DNA of 64,000 nucleotides from Archangium sp. (GTDB lineage: Bacteria; Myxococcota; Myxococcia; Myxococcales; Myxococcaceae): positions 16,119 to 80,118 of the forward strand of contig JAUXRX010000027.1 of NCBI GenBank assembly GCA_030681645.1, given 5' to 3'. Under the pieces are notes generated by a model that made no database searches, had not been told where the DNA came from, and saw only the letters and a program-made list of their open reading frames with translations. The position numbers and the translations under genes were made by a program. Below, piece by piece: positions 16,253-24,876 of this stretch (the first letter of the stretch is position 1; every line of letters begins with the position of its first letter).

Positions 16253-17682
16253 CAGCGTCGCGCCTCCGCGCCGTGGCAGGGGAGGAAGATCGAGAAGAGC
16301 GCGCCCCGGCCCAGCTCGCTCTCGACGTCGATCCACCCGCCGTTCTCCTTCACCAGGCCATCGGCGACTGCCAGCCCCAGGCCGCTGCCTTCGCCCACGT
16401 CCTTGGTGGTGAAGAAGGGGTCGAACACGCGCGCCTGGTCCTCCCGCTTGATTCCCGGGCCGTCGTCCCTGACCCCCAGCGTGGCGAAGGCGGCGGCCGG
16501 CGCGGCCCGTTGGGGCGGGGTCGCCTGCTGGAGGCCCGCGGTGACGGTGACGTGGCCTCCGGCGCTGACCGCCTGCATCGCGTTCATCACCAGGTTGGTG
16601 AGCGCCTGCTGAATGTGCAGCCGGTCGACGTCGGCGCGCAGCGGGCCCTCGGCCTCGAGCTTCAGCGTCACCGCCTTCTTGCGGGCGATCGGCCCGAGCA
16701 CGCGCACCGTCTCGCCCGCCACCTCGAGCAGGTCGGTGAGGGCGCGCTGGGGCGGGCGCCTGCGGGCGAAGTCGAGCAGCCCGCGGATGATGGCGGTCAT
16801 GCGCTGCGCCTGCCCGAGGATGACCGAGCCGGCGTCGCGCGCGTCCGTGCCCGCCGATTCGCCGGTCGAGAGCATCTTCGCCCGGCCCGCCACGACCTGC
16901 AGGGGCGAGCCCAGCTCGTGCGCGATGCCCGCCGCGAGCTGGCCGACCGTGGCCAGCCGGTTCGCGTGCTGCAGGAGCAACCGATCGTGCGCTTCCCGCA
17001 GCCGGGCGCGCGAGCGCAGCGTCTGCACCACCAGCCCGCTGGCGATGAGGGCCACCCCGAAGCTCGCGCCACCCAGGGCCATCGCCAGGGTCAGGCTCGC
17101 CTCTCGCGCGCTCAGGATCCGTTCCGAGTCGGCGCGCACCACCTCGACCTGCACACGCCTGAGCTGGAGGATCGCCTCGTCCACCCGCTCGAGCTCCCGG
17201 TGGAACGCCTCGAGCAGCCACCGCGGCGAGACCACCTGTCCACCCGAGTCCGCGGCCTGCAGGGTCTGCCCGGTCGACCTGTCGAGGTCACGCAGCGCCG
17301 CCACGATCTCCGCGATGGCCGCGGCCTCTTCCGGCGACGTCGGCCTCGCGCGGTACGCCTCGAGCTCGTCGTCGAGGCGCTGGCGCACCTCTGCGATGTC
17401 CCGGGGCGAGGGGGTGGCGTGCGCACCACCCACGCTCACGTATTCGCTCACGTACATGCCGAGCCTGCGCAGCTCGGTGCGCAGCGTCGACAGGTGTTCC
17501 ATGCGCGGCAGCGCGTCCTGGAAGATGGTGAGCGCGCGTTCTTCGATGTTCCGGAGCCTGAACTGAGACACCACCAGCGACGCCGAGAAGCTCGTCACGA
17601 TCAGCAGCATCGCGATCGCGACCGGCCCGCTGGTCCGCGTGACCACCGCTTGACGCTCCGGAGGGAGGCCCATGAGCGGCAT
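16252..17682 (-). CDS. Membrane sensor histidine kinase (NtrB-like)
   Basis: 476 residues. Two membrane segments (about 21-39 and 197-221) enclose a helical periplasmic sensor of about 155 residues rich in Glu/Arg heptads, like four-helix-bundle (4HB_MCP-type) sensors. The HisKA domain has GIAHELGSPLQ with His255. The ATPase domain has NLVMNAMQA (N box), DDGPGI (G1), FDPFFTTK (F box) and GEGSGLGLAV (G2). It autophosphorylates and should phosphorylate the NtrC-type regulator encoded directly after it. The ATG at 17682 has GGAAG six bases upstream; a second ATG lies three codons in. The ClC gene begins only 43 bp away on the other strand, so both promoters must sit in or around that short gap. 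The signal is unknown. Confidence 0.93.
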   Translation of the reverse strand: MPLMGLPPERQAVVTRTSGPVAIAMLLIVTSFSASLVVSQFRLRNIEERALTIFQDALPRMEHLSTLRTELRRLGMYVSEYVSVGGAHATPSPRDIAEVRQRLDDELEAYRARPTSPEEAAAIAEIVAALRDLDRSTGQTLQAADSGGQVVSPRWLLEAFHRELERVDEAILQLRRVQVEVVRADSERILSAREASLTLAMALGGASFGVALIASGLVVQTLRSRARLREAHDRLLLQHANRLATVGQLAAGIAHELGSPLQVVAGRAKMLSTGESAGTDARDAGSVILGQAQRMTAIIRGLLDFARRRPPQRALTDLLEVAGETVRVLGPIARKKAVTLKLEAEGPLRADVDRLHIQQALTNLVMNAMQAVSAGGHVTVTAGLQQATPPQRAAPAAAFATLGVRDDGPGIKREDQARVFDPFFTTKDVGEGSGLGLAVADGLVKENGGWIDVESELGRGALFSIFLPCHGAEARR

Positions 17683-17725
17683 GCTAACTTCCGCCACCCT
17701 TTCTCGCCGAGCCGCCCCGCCCCTC

Positions 17726-19075
17726 ATGAACCCGCCCACCCCATCGACTGACCGACTGCGCGCGGCCGTGGCCCTCCTGCTCGTCGCGCTGGGCGCGGCG
17801 GGGTTCGCCATCGTCTTCAGGATCTCGGGGCAGCACGCCTCGGACTGGCTGTTCGGCCCGGGGAACCTGCTCGAGGTGTTCCGGCGCATGCCCTGGTGGC
17901 AGCGCCTCCTGGTGCCGCCTGCCGCGGGCCTGCTGGCGTGGGGCGTGCTCCGGCTCGCGGCGAAGCTGGGCACCAGCGCGTCGGTGGGCGAGGTGATGGA
18001 AGCGATCGCCGCGGGTGGTGGCCGCATGTCGGCGCCGGCCACGGGGCTCAAGGCGCTCTCCAGCTGGCTGGCGATCGGCGGCGGCGCGTCGATCGGCCGC
18101 GAAGGCCCGCTCATCCAGTTCGGAGGCGCGCTGGGCAGCTCGATTTCCCGCTGGTGGCGGCTGGGCGACCGGCACCACCGCGCGCTGGTGGCGGCGGGCA
18201 CCGCGGCGGGCTTCGCGGCCGCCTACAACACCCCGCTGGCGGCGATGCTGTTCATGGTCGAGGTGGTGATGGGCGTGGCCACGCTCGAGGTGCTGGTGCC
18301 GGCGGGCATCGCCGTGGTGCTGGCCACCGCGTTGACCCGGGCCACCCTGGGCGAAGGGCCCCTCTACGGCGCGCGCTCCTTCACCCTCGTCAGCACGGCC
18401 GAGCTGCTGGGCTACGCGGTCCTGGGGCTGGTGGCCGGGCTGGTGGGCGCGGCCTTCATGGCGATGCTCGAGCGGGGCGAACGGCTGGCGACGCGGCTCG
18501 CCTGGCCGCTGCTGGTGCGCATCCTGGTGGGGGCGCTGGCCGTCGGGGCGATGGCGGTGATCCTCCCCGAGGTGGTCGGCAACGGGTTCGAGCCGCTGGC
18601 CGAGCTGTTGTCGGGCCGGCTGCCCCTGCTGGTGCTGGTGGCGCTGCTGCTGGCCAAGCCGCTCGCCACCACCCTGTCGGTCTCTTCGGGGCTGCCGGGC
18701 GGCGTCTTCACCCCCACCCTGCTCATGGGGGCCTGCCTGGGGGCGCTCTTCGGCGCGGGCGTCAACGCGCTCTTCCCCGGCCACGTCGCCCCGGCGACCG
18801 CCTACGCGCTGGTGGGCGTGGCCGGGCTCTGCGCCGCCACCACGCACGCCCCCATCATGGCCGCGGTGCTGGGCTTCGAGCTCTCGGGTGACTACGCCAT
18901 CGTGCTGCCGCTGATGCTGGTGTGCACCTGCGCCGCCTGGGTGTCCGAGCGGCTGCACCCCAATTCCCTCTACGAGGCCGAGCTGCAGCGCCGGGGGTTG
19001 AGCTGGCACGAGGCCCCGGGCGAGCGCCGGCTGCTCCCGCTCGCCGGCGCCCCGGCCGACGAGGGAAAGCGGTGA
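17726..19075 (+). CDS. ClC-family chloride channel/antiporter
   Basis: 449-residue polytopic membrane protein without CBS domains. Conserved ClC landmarks: GREGPLIQFGGALG (about 120-133, containing the gating Glu), AAYNTPLAAMLFMVE, GLPGGVFTPTLLMGA (the GxFxP anion motif) and AATTHAPIMAAVLGFELSGDY. The first selectivity motif, GSGIP in typical members, reads GTSASVGEVMEA here, keeping a Ser but losing the Pro. The start used is the ATG at 17726; an in-frame ATG at 17672 would overlap the divergent kinase start. It presumably exchanges Cl- for H+ or passes Cl- across the inner membrane. Convergent with the OmpA-like lipoprotein gene (4-bp gap). Confidence 0.92.
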   Translation: MNPPTPSTDRLRAAVALLLVALGAAGFAIVFRISGQHASDWLFGPGNLLEVFRRMPWWQRLLVPPAAGLLAWGVLRLAAKLGTSASVGEVMEAIAAGGGRMSAPATGLKALSSWLAIGGGASIGREGPLIQFGGALGSSISRWWRLGDRHHRALVAAGTAAGFAAAYNTPLAAMLFMVEVVMGVATLEVLVPAGIAVVLATALTRATLGEGPLYGARSFTLVSTAELLGYAVLGLVAGLVGAAFMAMLERGERLATRLAWPLLVRILVGALAVGAMAVILPEVVGNGFEPLAELLSGRLPLLVLVALLLAKPLATTLSVSSGLPGGVFTPTLLMGACLGALFGAGVNALFPGHVAPATAYALVGVAGLCAATTHAPIMAAVLGFELSGDYAIVLPLMLVCTCAAWVSERLHPNSLYEAELQRRGLSWHEAPGERRLLPLAGAPADEGKR

Positions 19076-19079
19076 GGGC

Positions 19080-19997
19080 TCACTTCGAGGCGGCGGGGCC
19101 GGCATGCAGACCCTCGAGCGAGGGCAGCTCACCGAGGTTGGGCTGCAGCACGATCTCGATGCGCCGGTTGAGGCTGCGGGTGTCGGGCTCATTGGGCGCG
19201 ACCGGGTCGAATTCCCCGTAGCCCGCCGCGGCCAGCACCTCGGGGCGCATGCCGTGGGCGACGAGGAACCGGGTCACCTCGACCGCGCGCGCCGTCGACA
19301 GCTCCCAGTTCGAGGGGAAGCGCTCGGTGCGAATGGGCACGTTGTCGGTGTGGCCCGCCACCAGGAACCGGCGGTCTGAGATGGTGGCGAGCACCTGCGC
19401 CACGTTGGTCAACGTCGCCTGGGCGTCCTTCTTCAGGTCGGTGCGGCCGGAATCGAAGAGCACGTCGTTGGGCATGGCGATCAGCATCCGCCCGTCGCGG
19501 ATGATCACCTTGAGCTGGCCCGCGTCGATCATCGACTTGAGGCGGGTGAGCAGGCTCTGGAAGGTGGCGGCCAGCGCCTCCGCGGCGGCCTTCTGCTTGC
19601 GCAGCTCTTCCAGCCGTTCCCGGGTGGCGTCGAGGGCGCCCGCCAGCTGGCCCCGCTCGCTGGTCAGCTTCTCCACGTTCTGCCCGAGCTTCTCCAGCCG
19701 CTTCCTGAACTCGTCCACCAGCGCGGAGCTGTCGTCGAGGCTCTTGCGCAGCTTGTCCCGCTCTCCGGTCGCCTGCGCGAGCTGCTGGCCCAGGTCCTTC
19801 GCCTGGCTCTCCAGGGCGGCGCGCTTCGTTTCCAGCGCGTCGAGCCCTGCCTGGAGCGCCTGCTGCCGGGCCGCCGCCTCGCGGTCCTGCGCCGCGCGGA
19901 CGGCTTCCAGCTCGGCGACCTTCTTCTCGTGCGCGCTGGTGGTGACACAGCTCGTACTCACGGCGGCGATCAAGATGACGCGAATCCAGTGGTTCAC
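19080..19997 (-). CDS. OmpA/MotB-domain lipoprotein with long coiled coil
   Basis: 305 residues. A GTG start at 19997 is preferred because GGGGAG lies seven bases upstream and the resulting N-terminus (HWIRVILIAAVSTSC) is a lipoprotein signal with Cys near residue 17; the longer ATG frame would spoil it. Residues about 25-150 are a continuous Ala/Glu/Lys/Arg coiled coil. The C-terminal OmpA domain (about 160-290) contains VLFDSGRTDL, VAGHTDNVPIRT, NWELSTARAVEV and NRRIEIVLQP, the residues that grip diaminopimelate in peptidoglycan. Likely a periplasmic spacer linking membrane to cell wall; MotB-like sequence without a MotB proton-channel helix. Shares a 171-bp divergent upstream region with pal. 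Confidence 0.9.
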   Translation of the reverse strand: MNHWIRVILIAAVSTSCVTTSAHEKKVAELEAVRAAQDREAAARQQALQAGLDALETKRAALESQAKDLGQQLAQATGERDKLRKSLDDSSALVDEFRKRLEKLGQNVEKLTSERGQLAGALDATRERLEELRKQKAAAEALAATFQSLLTRLKSMIDAGQLKVIIRDGRMLIAMPNDVLFDSGRTDLKKDAQATLTNVAQVLATISDRRFLVAGHTDNVPIRTERFPSNWELSTARAVEVTRFLVAHGMRPEVLAAAGYGEFDPVAPNEPDTRSLNRRIEIVLQPNLGELPSLEGLHAGPAASK

Positions 19998-20107
19998 GGT
20001 GCGCTCCCCTTCGGTGGAGGGGCGATCCTTCGGCGCAAATTGATATGGGGTCAAACAGTTTGAGGGTGTGGGCGGTTTCGGGCAGGGCGGAATTACGGGT
20101 CACGGTG

Positions 20108-20136
20108 TTTACGTGGTGCCGGACCGCTGTTAGAGA
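20108..20136 (+). promoter_or_regulatory. Possible sigma-70-type promoter for pal
   Basis: TTTACG (20108-20113) and TAGAGA (20131-20136) are separated by 17 bp, 32 bp upstream of the pal start codon. Both hexamers match the consensus only partly, so this is a weak prediction. Confidence 0.25.
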
Positions 20137-20168
20137 TTCGTTTGTAGACAAACCATTGGAGGCGCTTG

Positions 20169-20687
20169 ATGACTGCCATGATCCGGAGCGTGTCGTTGGG
20201 GTTGGCGATGACGTTGATGGGCTGCGCGCACCAGCAGCCCGTGCCGGTGGCGGCCGTGGAGCCTGCGCCGCCGATCACCGCGCCGCCGCAGGTGGCGGTG
20301 ACGCCGGCGCCCACCGCGGCACCCGACGGAGTGACGGCGCTCGAGCAGGCGCTCCAGAACGCCACCGCCTACTTCGACTTCAACGGCGACCAGCTCAGCC
20401 CCCAGGGCATGACCGCCCTGCAGCGGGTGGGCGAGGTGCTGCGCAAGCACCCCTCGCTCCAGATCCGCGTCGAGGGGAACTGCGACGAGCGCGGCACCTC
20501 GGAATACAACCTGGCGCTGGGCCAGCGCCGGGCCGAGATGGCCAAGAAGTACCTGGTCGCGCTGGGGGTGACGCCCGCGCAGGTCGACACCCTCTCGTAC
20601 GGAGCGGAGAAGCCGGCCGACCCGGGCCACACCGACGAAGCCTGGGCGCGGAACCGGCGGGCCGACGTGCTCCGGGCTTCGAACTGA
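20169..20687 (+). CDS. pal: Peptidoglycan-associated lipoprotein Pal (OmpA family)
   Basis: 172-residue outer-membrane lipoprotein. Signal with lipobox LMGC (Cys near 18), a Pro/Ala/Val linker, then an OmpA/Pal domain: ATAYFDFNGDQLS (about 66-78), IRVEGNCDERGTSEYNLALGQRRA and LSYGAEKPADPGH. The GNCDERGT signature is specific for Pal rather than other OmpA domains. It binds peptidoglycan and normally works with TolA/TolB to keep the outer membrane attached and to constrict it at division; no tol genes adjoin it here, so this may be one of several Pal-like paralogues. GGAGG lies eight bases before the ATG; a TTG directly before it is an unlikely alternative. Confidence 0.9.
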   Translation: MTAMIRSVSLGLAMTLMGCAHQQPVPVAAVEPAPPITAPPQVAVTPAPTAAPDGVTALEQALQNATAYFDFNGDQLSPQGMTALQRVGEVLRKHPSLQIRVEGNCDERGTSEYNLALGQRRAEMAKKYLVALGVTPAQVDTLSYGAEKPADPGHTDEAWARNRRADVLRASN

Positions 20688-20703
20688 CCCTCAGGCGTGG
20701 CAT

Positions 20704-21171
20704 GTGGGGCGCGTGAAGACGCCCCCGCCCGAGAGGGAGATCGTGCTCGATGAGACCCTCGAGTTCATGCAGGTGTTGTGGCGGCTCGACCACGAGCTGC
20801 AGACCGTGTCGAAGCGGATGCAGGCCGAGCTCGGGCTCACCGGCGTGCAGCGGCTGGTGTTGCGCATCGTGGGCAAGAACCCCCGCCTCTCGGCGGGAGA
20901 TCTGGCGCGCACGCTCCACCTGCACCCCAGCACGCTGACCGGCGTGCTCGAGCGGCTCGAGCGGCAGAAGCTGCTCCGGCGCACCCCCGACCCGCGCGAT
21001 GGGCGCCGGGCCCTCTTTCAGATCACCGCGGCCGGGCAGACCTTGCTCGCGCGGCGCGCAGGCACGGTGGAGCACGCCGTGGCCCAGTTGCTCGAGCAGG
21101 AGCCCGGCGGCCGCATCGCGGCCGTGCGCGTGGTGCTCGATGAGCTGGTCTCGATCCTGGGGCGGGCCTGA
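20704..21171 (+). CDS. MarR-family transcriptional regulator
   Basis: 155-residue winged-helix repressor. Dimerisation helices flank a wHTH with recognition region LSAGDLARTLHLHPSTLTGVL (split across about residues 62-82) and wing LLRRTPDPRDGRRALFQITAAG (D-x-R-D-x-R signature). MarR proteins usually dissociate from DNA on binding small phenolic or oxidising ligands. Starts at GTG 20704 or GTG 20713; neither has a strong Shine-Dalgarno sequence. It lies 16 bp after pal and 96 bp before lgt, all on the same strand, so either could be cotranscribed, but the target is unknown. Confidence 0.9.
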   Translation: MGRVKTPPPEREIVLDETLEFMQVLWRLDHELQTVSKRMQAELGLTGVQRLVLRIVGKNPRLSAGDLARTLHLHPSTLTGVLERLERQKLLRRTPDPRDGRRALFQITAAGQTLLARRAGTVEHAVAQLLEQEPGGRIAAVRVVLDELVSILGRA

Positions 21172-21267
21172 CGGCTGGGGCGGGGTGACCCGGCGGCCTT
21201 TGCCCGGGAAGCGCTGACCGTTTCGGCGTGTTGGCGAGGCCCCGACAAAGGAGTACGGAGCCCCACC

Positions 21268-22560
21268 ATGCTGCCGGTCCTGTATCGCTTCGTCTTCGAA
21301 ACCACGTTCACCCAGGTCGTCCTCTACGCAGTCGCGCTGGGCCTGGTGGCCTACTCCGCGTCCAACGGCTGGCGGAACGCGGGCGGCGTCGACGACAAGG
21401 GCAACCCCGTCGAGCCCAGCAAGACCGACCGCCGCAACCGCGCGCTGCAGTACGGCGGCGCGGCGGTGATCCTCGCGCTGATCGGCCTCTACTACGCGCT
21501 CCCCCCTTCCTCCTCGGGGTGGATCGCAGCGCTGATCCCCGCCTGGCTGCGCGCGCGCATCGGCCAGACCGGCCAGGGGCTCCCCATTCACACCTACGGG
21601 GTGATGATCGGCCTGGGCTTCATCACCGCCACCACCGTCATCTCGTGGCTCGCCCTGCGGGAATGGCCGGGCAAGGAGGGGCAGGAGCGCAGCGTGCAGA
21701 TGCTCGACCTCGCCTTCTATTGCTTCGTGGGCGGCATCATCGGCTCACGGGTGCTCTTCGTGATCGTGAACTGGAAGGACTACGCGGCCGACCCGATCAA
21801 GATCTTCAGCCTCGGCGGCGGCCTGGTCTTCTACGGCGGGCTCATCGGCGCGACCATCGGCTCGATCATCTTCGCCAGGCGCAACGGCATCGAGTTCCTC
21901 CGGCTCGCCGACCTCGCCATTCCCACCGTGTCCCTGGGCCAGGCCTTCGGGCGCCTGGGCTGCTTCTCTGCGGGCTGCTGCTGGGGCGACATCACCACCC
22001 ACGCGCGCGCGCCGCTGGCGGTGGAGTTCCCCGGTGCGCAGGCCCAGAACCTCCTCGGCGGCAACGGCGGCACGCCCAGCCTCGCGTATTCTTCGATGGC
22101 CGACGCCGCCACCGAGACCCGCTGGGTGGTGGAGTCGACGGGCCAGTGGTCCAACCAGGCCATCGATGGCGCGGTGCGCATCTCCGACTGGGTGGCGCAG
22201 CACGGGCACACGCTCCCCGTTCATCCCACCCAGCTCTACGAGTCGTTCGGGCAGATGGTGCTGTTCGCCACGCTCATGACCGCGCGCCGGTGGCGCCGCT
22301 TCCACGGGCAGATCTTCGCGATGTGGCTCATGTGCTACGCGGTGCTTCGCAGCACGGTCGAGCTCTTCCGCGGAGACCTGGAGCGCGGCACCATCCACGG
22401 ACTGATCCCCAGCATCCCCACGGGGGTCTGGTACAACATCTCGATCAGCCAGTTCATCTCGGTGGTGATGTTCAGCCTCGGGACGTACCTGCTGGCCACC
22501 AACCTGCGCGCGGTGAAGGCCCGCCCCGCGATCGACCTGGCGACCCTCACGGCGGCCTGA
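21268..22560 (+). CDS. lgt: Prolipoprotein diacylglyceryl transferase
   Basis: 430-residue inner-membrane enzyme that transfers diacylglyceryl from phosphatidylglycerol to the lipobox Cys of prolipoproteins, the first step for the many lipoproteins in this window. Seen: HTYGVMIGLGF, GGLVFYGGLIGA, GQAFGRLGCFSAGCCWG (the Lgt signature with the essential Arg; the usual GNF is GCF and the tail is Cys-rich), HPTQLYESFGQ and RSTVELFRGD. It is longer than typical Lgt (about 260-330) because of an N-terminal extension of about 100 residues with one or two membrane helices and a periplasmic insert of about 60 residues between the signature and HPTQLYE. AAGGAG lies 14-19 bp before the ATG. Well supported as Lgt, though with unusual additions. 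Confidence 0.92.
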   Translation: MLPVLYRFVFETTFTQVVLYAVALGLVAYSASNGWRNAGGVDDKGNPVEPSKTDRRNRALQYGGAAVILALIGLYYALPPSSSGWIAALIPAWLRARIGQTGQGLPIHTYGVMIGLGFITATTVISWLALREWPGKEGQERSVQMLDLAFYCFVGGIIGSRVLFVIVNWKDYAADPIKIFSLGGGLVFYGGLIGATIGSIIFARRNGIEFLRLADLAIPTVSLGQAFGRLGCFSAGCCWGDITTHARAPLAVEFPGAQAQNLLGGNGGTPSLAYSSMADAATETRWVVESTGQWSNQAIDGAVRISDWVAQHGHTLPVHPTQLYESFGQMVLFATLMTARRWRRFHGQIFAMWLMCYAVLRSTVELFRGDLERGTIHGLIPSIPTGVWYNISISQFISVVMFSLGTYLLATNLRAVKARPAIDLATLTAA

Positions 22561-22638
22561 ACGCCTGACCGGTCTTTTCGCAGCCCGGTCGCACGAGGGA
22601 GATCACAGCCACCGACCGGCCGAGTAGAGTGACGCCCC

Positions 22639-23712
22639 GTGCCGTCACGAGTCGTCGACAAGGCCATGGCTGACGGAAGCGCCATCAAGGGCTCCGAAGA
22701 TGCGATGCAGCGCTGCAACGAGCTCGATGCCGAGCTCGCAGAGCTTCGCGCCGCGTACGACTCGTACTTCATGGGCAACGAGCGGCTGCCCCCGCTCAAG
22801 AAGCACGAGGGCTTCAAGAAGCAGTTCATGAAGCTCAAGAGCACCTTCGTGCGCCAGACGGCGGCGAAGTTCCGCATCGAGAGCATCGGCCAGAAGATGC
22901 TCACCTTCGAGCGCCTCTGGGACCGCACCATCAAGGAGATCGAGGCCGGCACCTACAAGCGCCACCTCGCCCGGCTCAAGCGGCACGGCGGACAGGAGAA
23001 GAAGAAGGCGCCTGACGCCGACTTCGACGTCGATGAGGATCTCGACATCTCCGATCTCGACGACGGCAACGACTCGCTCGAGTCGGCGCTGGCCGCCGCC
23101 GAGGCCTCCGCGTCCGCCCGCGCGGCCGCTGCACCCGCGGTCAAGCCGGTGACGGGCCTGGTGCCTGCCATCACCCCGGTGACGCCGCCTGGAGGGGTGA
23201 AGCCCGCGCTCACGCCGCCGCCGCCGGGGCTCAAGCCGTTGACCGCGCCCATCCCCCTGACGCCCGCCGGCGGCGTGAAGCCCGCGGGACCGCCCAGGGT
23301 GACCGCGCCCCTCGCCACCGGCGCCGCGCCTGCGTTCAAGCCTGCCGTGGCGGGCGCGACCCCGGCGCTCAAGCCCGCGGGCGCGACGGGCTCGAACCCC
23401 GCGCTCAAGCCCGCGGGCGCCACCGGCGCGAACGCCGCCTTCAAGCCCGCGACGGCTCCCGCGCGGCCCCCCGCGGCGGGCGGCACCGACGGCGGGCTGT
23501 CCGACACCAAGGTGAAGGCCATCTACGACGCGTACGTGATGGCCAAGAAGCGCTGCGGTGAAGACACGCGCGCGGTGACGCTCGACTCGGTGGCCAGCTC
23601 GCTGCGCAAGCAGGTGCCTGAGTTGATGAAGCAGCACAACGCCAAGACGGTCGAGTTCAAGGTCGTGATCAAGGACGGCAAGGCCGTGCTGCGCGCGCTC
23701 CCGAAGGACTGA
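22639..23712 (+). CDS. Conserved myxobacterial-type protein with helical head, Ala/Pro/Lys repeat linker and C-terminal domain
   Basis: 357 residues, no signal peptide. Residues 1-120 are a charged helical domain (LPPLKKHEGFKKQFMKLKS; ERLWDRTIKEIEAGTYKRHL). An acidic DADFDVDEDLDISDLDD follows (about 126-142), then a 140-residue Ala/Pro/Lys/Thr linker with APAFKP, TPALKP, NPALKP and NAAFKP units. The C-terminal 65 residues (VKAIYDAYVMAKKRCGEDT ... EFKVVIKDGKAVLRALP) form a compact domain that I recall from Myxococcus proteins labelled 'MXAN_5187 C-terminal domain'; that link is from memory and unverified. The GTG at 22639 or ATG 22666 could start it. Its stop touches the GTG of the next gene (TGAGTG), so they are coupled. 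Function unknown; the linker units and acidic motif recur in the protein at 1712-2410. Confidence 0.72.
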   Translation: MPSRVVDKAMADGSAIKGSEDAMQRCNELDAELAELRAAYDSYFMGNERLPPLKKHEGFKKQFMKLKSTFVRQTAAKFRIESIGQKMLTFERLWDRTIKEIEAGTYKRHLARLKRHGGQEKKKAPDADFDVDEDLDISDLDDGNDSLESALAAAEASASARAAAAPAVKPVTGLVPAITPVTPPGGVKPALTPPPPGLKPLTAPIPLTPAGGVKPAGPPRVTAPLATGAAPAFKPAVAGATPALKPAGATGSNPALKPAGATGANAAFKPATAPARPPAAGGTDGGLSDTKVKAIYDAYVMAKKRCGEDTRAVTLDSVASSLRKQVPELMKQHNAKTVEFKVVIKDGKAVLRALPKD

Positions 23713-24843
23713 GTGGCTTCGAGAGAACAGTGGCGGGCGCAGCTCACCACCTCGAGCGGCGGAGGAGGCACCGCCCTCGACGAGCTCACCTCGGAGCTCG
23801 GCCTCGAGCCCGGTGATCATTCGCGCCTCGGTCTGCGCCTGGCCGGGCAGCGGGTCCAGGTGTCGCTCGAGCGGCGCAACCGCAACGAGGTCGGCGCAGG
23901 CGAGGTCCTGGGCGTGGTCCTCGCGGTGAAGTTCGAGGGGCAGCGCGCCGACACCGCAGACACGCAGCCGAACATCGTGCTGCGCCGCGAGCGAGACGCC
24001 GACGTGCAGGAGAAAGACCGGGGCCTCACCGTCGAGGTGCAGACGGGCTACCCGGGCTTCGACCACGCCGTCTTCATCGACAACGACTCGAGCGAGGCAG
24101 ACGTGCGGAGAATCCTCCGCCTGGAAGCGACGCGGCAGGCGGTGCTGCGGCTGCTCGACGCGGGGCATGTCGCCGTGCGCATCAGCACCACGGGCGTCAC
24201 CGTGAGGCAGGGCGTGAAGGGTGGGGTGGTGCGAGCCGCGCCGGTGCTCGACGCGCTCGAGGACCTGTTGATCGTCAGCCGGGCCGGTGGCCCCCGGGAC
24301 GCCGCGCCCGCGAAGCGCGGTGAGCTGGTCCTCGGCCTCGCCGTCGCGCTCTGCACCGCCGCCATCGCCTATGCGGGCCTCGCGTGGGCCGCCTGGCCCA
24401 CGAGCTTCGCGGTGTCGGGCATCGGGCTCATCGCCGGCGCCCTCGTCGCGTTCTTCGCGCGGCCCTCCGTCGAGGCCGCGATGTCGGGTGACTCGAGCTC
24501 GGGCCGCCGCGCTGCGCTGGCCACCGTGCTGGTGGGCTTCACCGTCGCAGGGTTCGTCTTCGGTGGCCTCGAGCACGCCAACGGCGCCCTCGACGACTCG
24601 CAGGGGAAGGAGTGGAGGGGCGTGATCACCGCGACCTCCGCGGCCAGCGCGAGCCGCAACCGGAGCACCGACCGCTACAAGACCCTCGAGGTGAGGTGGA
24701 GCGACGGCAGCACCGAGAGCCTCCACTCCGAGTCGGGCGTCAACGTGGGTGACCACGTGTTCGAGACGAGGCACCCCGGCGCGCTGGGCTTCCCCTGGGT
24801 CGAGGGCCGCCACTTCGTCACCGGCGGGCGGGGGATGCGGTGA
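23713..24843 (+). CDS. Membrane protein of unknown function
   Basis: 376 residues starting at a GTG directly after the previous stop codon. Residues 1-190 are soluble, with a strand-rich region (VQVSLERRNRNEV, GVVLAVKFEG, LTVEVQTGYPGFDHAVFID) and helix RRILRLEATRQAVLRLLDAG. Three or so membrane helices follow at about 205-300 (GLAVALCTAAIAYAGLAWAA; GIGLIAGALVAFFA; LATVLVGFTVAGFVFGG). A C-terminal strand domain ends the protein (YKTLEVRWSDGSTESLHSE). I do not recognise the family. Operon position after the repeat-linker protein and before the rhodanese (33-bp gap). Confidence 0.68.
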   Translation: MASREQWRAQLTTSSGGGGTALDELTSELGLEPGDHSRLGLRLAGQRVQVSLERRNRNEVGAGEVLGVVLAVKFEGQRADTADTQPNIVLRRERDADVQEKDRGLTVEVQTGYPGFDHAVFIDNDSSEADVRRILRLEATRQAVLRLLDAGHVAVRISTTGVTVRQGVKGGVVRAAPVLDALEDLLIVSRAGGPRDAAPAKRGELVLGLAVALCTAAIAYAGLAWAAWPTSFAVSGIGLIAGALVAFFARPSVEAAMSGDSSSGRRAALATVLVGFTVAGFVFGGLEHANGALDDSQGKEWRGVITATSAASASRNRSTDRYKTLEVRWSDGSTESLHSESGVNVGDHVFETRHPGALGFPWVEGRHFVTGGRGMR

Positions 24844-24876
24844 ACCCTCGGGCCGCCGGCCCGGCTCTGGGGCTCC

